In this document: one piece after another, positions 61,985-64,000 of the stretch
Position numbering within the stretch: position 1 is the stretch's first letter
How the letters are laid out: every line of letters starts with the position of its first letter
From: Eukaryota sp. TZLM1-RC
Lineage: Eukaryota > Metamonada: BaSk clade
NCBI GenBank assembly: GCA_040285825.1
Contig: JAUPSS010000002.1
Coordinates: forward strand, 3,162,001 to 3,226,000
Direction: 5' to 3'
DNA: 64,000 nt
Position numbers and translations under genes: made by a program
Notes under the pieces: generated by a model
Told to the model about the DNA's origin: nothing
Databases searched by the model: none
The model's input: the letters and a program-made list of their open reading frames with translations, nothing else

Positions 61985-62896
61985 ATGGAAATGAATGACC
62001 ACTGGCATGTGGATCAGAATTACACAGCTGCTAATGTATCAGCAAATACTGCATTGAAATTGTCTGATACATATACGATGGCTGAGGGGTCTTTCTGCGT
62101 CTCAAAGCACGAGATTATTTTGACCTTTTTGGTCTCATTATATGGCCTCTCCACTTCTGCATCTCTTTATCTCCAAATGACTAAACCTGTGCTTCTTCAC
62201 CCTTCTGAGATTGGCAAATTAGGTTCTGTTTTGGAGGAGTTTTTATCTCTTTCGTCTACAACGGAATGTGTGGATGAATTGTTTGACAATGATGCTCTAC
62301 ATGGTCATTTGAATGATTCTACACTCAACGTAGTCTGTAATGATTTCCTTGAATCGTTTTCACACACCCTATCTATTTCTGATGAAGCTGTTGATTCACT
62401 CTGTGGATCTGGCCCTGCCCATGCTGTCAGATTACTTCTTAGGACCACAGTCTATCGACCTTCTTTCAAATCCCCATGCACTGTTGCCCTTTCAACCATA
62501 GTAAAGCGAAGCCGAACAGCATGCCTATTAGATACCATTATTGCTATAGTCGAGGAATGCGAGACCTTTCAAGTCCAAACTCAGCTATTACATTCTAACA
62601 TTCCTCGTGATGTCATTGATGCACTGATAGAGTGCTTCTCCTATAGAGCTTCTCTTACTTACAAACCTCTTCCCGTGCAATTAACCCACAATGTAAAGGA
62701 GTGCTGGACCACAGTGTTTGCTGCTACCAAGATTCACCCTTATCTTAAGCAGGCCATCTCTTCATGTTTAGTCTCTATCAGTGGGGGAGTTGACGTCTTT
62801 GCTTCACTGCGATCTGGTGTTAGGACGAGTTCTGTTCAAGATTATGGACAGAGTGAACGTCGTTTTAGTTTTACTGATTTTCGTTCAAATTTGTAG
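61985..62896 (+). CDS. unrecognised protein, 303 aa
   Basis: Starts MEMNDHWHVDQNYT (a second Met, MAEGSF, is 32 codons in). Mixed helical composition with 12 or more Cys, LTFLVSLYGL and a Ser/Arg-rich end (SERRFSFTDFRSNL). No transmembrane helix is certain. I cannot assign a family. TAATATTGTAAATATAAATAAATAAAG follows the stop and includes poly(A)-signal-like AATAAA. Confidence 0.65.
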   Translation: MEMNDHWHVDQNYTAANVSANTALKLSDTYTMAEGSFCVSKHEIILTFLVSLYGLSTSASLYLQMTKPVLLHPSEIGKLGSVLEEFLSLSSTTECVDELFDNDALHGHLNDSTLNVVCNDFLESFSHTLSISDEAVDSLCGSGPAHAVRLLLRTTVYRPSFKSPCTVALSTIVKRSRTACLLDTIIAIVEECETFQVQTQLLHSNIPRDVIDALIECFSYRASLTYKPLPVQLTHNVKECWTTVFAATKIHPYLKQAISSCLVSISGGVDVFASLRSGVRTSSVQDYGQSERRFSFTDFRSNL

Positions 62897-63141
62897 TAGT
62901 TTTGTAATTAATATTGTAAATATAAATAAATAAAGATTTTCAAAATATAAACATTTTTTAGCACTATTTCTCAACTTTTTGCTTTCACTATTGTACCGAT
63001 GTATTGAGGTTTAATATATTTTTCTTGAATATACAAATGACAATATTGATACCACTTCTCAATACTAAGGATAAAAGTCAAGTTTTAAATTGTTATTATT
63101 TTGTTTGGTACAAAGCCCATAATGAAACTATCCATCAGAAA
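62897..63141. terminator. convergent 3' region
   Basis: 245 bp between the 303-aa gene and the homeobox gene, both ending here. AATAAATAAA at about 62923-62932 is a candidate polyadenylation signal for the plus-strand gene. Confidence 0.4.
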
Positions 63142-63819
63142 TTAATTCTTTTTTGGGCGTCTAGATCTGCTATTTTGAAACCACACTTTCACCTGACGTT
63201 CCAAGAGACCAACTTGCTGAGCTATACGTGCTACATCAGTGGGAGAGGGCCTAGGATTCTTTTCAAATTCATTTCTAAGAATGGCAGTTTGTTCAGGAGA
63301 AAACTTATGGGACCGTCGGGGACGCATTTCTCCTGTGTGAGAAGGTCCATAGTTAGGTATGGAAGCTGGAGACATGTAGGTTGGGTTCATCTGTGGATTA
63401 GGGAAATTTGAGATATATGCAGGTGGTCGTTGAATTCGTTGAACTAATGGTAATGAATCTCTGGAAATCATATTGACAGGATTATATGATGGATCAAATG
63501 AGCGGTGTGGCACTGGTTGAACAAGATGTGGATTTTGTGAAACAACTGGTTGTTGTGGCCCTACGTATGGTGCATAAGAGTGGGGTTGTGCTTGTGGGAC
63601 ATGTTGGGACGGAAACGAAAATGGACTGTATGGCTGAACCTGTGCGTCGTGGTTATTGTGCATGTATGACACAAACGCCTGAACTGTGGAAAAGGAAGGA
63701 AGCTTGAAGTTTTCGTCCATTTCAGCAGACACATCAAACTGAGGAACTTGATCGTGCGTGGTATGATTGGCCACTTTCTGGATGGGGCCGTTAACCAACG
63801 TATCAAGGGGAAACGACAT
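63142..63819 (-). CDS. homeodomain transcription factor
   Basis: 225 aa from MSFPLDTLVNG. The N-terminal 160 residues are rich in Pro, Gln, His, Ser and Tyr (activation-domain-like). The last 60 residues form a homeodomain, RPRRSHKFSPEQ to RRPKKN, with Trp48, Phe49, Gln50, Asn51 and Arg53 in canonical positions (VKVWFQNSRSR). Typical length (60), no TALE insertion. The nearest types I know are fungal and protist homeobox proteins; the class is not clear. It acts in the nucleus binding TAAT-like DNA. The frame is open 13 codons upstream without an ATG, so the start is as given. Confidence 0.9.
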   Translation of the reverse strand: MSFPLDTLVNGPIQKVANHTTHDQVPQFDVSAEMDENFKLPSFSTVQAFVSYMHNNHDAQVQPYSPFSFPSQHVPQAQPHSYAPYVGPQQPVVSQNPHLVQPVPHRSFDPSYNPVNMISRDSLPLVQRIQRPPAYISNFPNPQMNPTYMSPASIPNYGPSHTGEMRPRRSHKFSPEQTAILRNEFEKNPRPSPTDVARIAQQVGLLERQVKVWFQNSRSRRPKKN

Positions 63820-64000
63820 CCGAACGATGAGTTTTTGATTTGAGATTGATTTGAGCAAAATGTTTCTTACTTACTCTTTCTATTTGATCCATCAACGTCA
63901 TCCTACCAAAAATTTTGCCTTTTAAAAAGGGTTTTTGTCACATGTTGGTGTAAAGATAAGAATTAGATTGGGACGAAATTTTAGTTTGAATGCTAGGTGG
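63820..64000. promoter_or_regulatory. 5' region of the homeobox gene
   Basis: Contains, on the minus strand, ATGACGTTGATGG near 63902 followed by AGAGTAAGTAAG, which could be an upstream exon end with a GTAAGT donor. I see no acceptor that makes a clear model. Confidence 0.3.

Noticed and set aside
1-64000. Prokaryotic features (operons, Shine-Dalgarno sites, riboswitches)
   Set aside because: Spliceosomal introns, ARPC4, CBP20, homeobox and LINE/Gypsy content show a eukaryotic nuclear genome.

Overview
AT-rich nuclear DNA of a small-genome eukaryote, dominated by mobile elements. Five conserved-looking genes help to place it: ARPC4 of the Arp2/3 complex, an Spg1/Tem1-type septation GTPase (known from fungi, amoebozoans and plants, not from animals), an Arf/Arl GTPase, a nuclear cap-binding CBP20-like RRM protein, and a homeobox gene. 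Spliceosomal introns are extremely short: eight that I could place are 27-32 bp, start with GT (often GTATGT or GTAAGT) and end with AG, and each restores an uninterrupted protein. This fits a unicellular or fungus-like/amoeba-like eukaryote. I cannot name the lineage. No rRNA, tRNA or CRISPR was found.

Layout. 1-6.5 kb: decayed chromodomain-type Ty3/Gypsy element. 8.6-16 kb: three genes of a type II membrane protein kind (Gln/Pro-rich cytoplasmic tail, one TM helix, Cys-rich ectodomain), with LINE fragments between them; a fourth member lies at 33.7-34.8 kb. 16.6-27.2 kb: a long Fanzor-like (eukaryotic TnpB) element split by a second Gypsy element (17.8-25.2 kb) with a perfect target-site duplication. 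27.2-29.2 kb: an unrecognised helical-protein gene. 30-39 kb: a near full-length LINE, a solo LTR, a membrane gene, a 5'-truncated LINE with a 12-bp TSD, and a fragment of the Fanzor-like family. 39.6-46 kb: Spg1-like GTPase, another Fanzor-like relic, ARPC4, Arl-like GTPase, CBP20-like gene. 46.3-50.2 kb: a compact Fanzor gene broken by a tandem LTR-gag-LTR-gag-LTR element. 50.5-57.4 kb: LINEs and a fourth Fanzor-like relic. 57.6-59.5 kb: an intact 632-aa Fanzor. 59.7-64 kb: four single-copy-looking genes, including the homeobox gene.

The most unusual content is the long Fanzor-like family (copies at 16.6-27.2, 37.3-38.8, 40.4-43.1 and 53.8-56.5 kb). Copies A-C carry, upstream of the RuvC/zinc part, what reads as a DEDDy (PolB-type) 3'-5' exonuclease domain. 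In copy A the reading frame runs from the exonuclease into the RuvC part once the inserted Gypsy is discounted. One copy also has a 2A-like NPGP motif. Also notable: both Gypsy elements carry an exact copy of their own polypurine tract inside the integrase reading frame, as expected for a central PPT; and both small GTPases lack the catalytic glutamine.

Most elements are decayed (stops, frameshifts, nesting). The apparently functional genes are the spliced membrane-protein genes, ARPC4, the two GTPases, the homeobox gene, the 57.6-kb Fanzor and several unrecognised ORFs.
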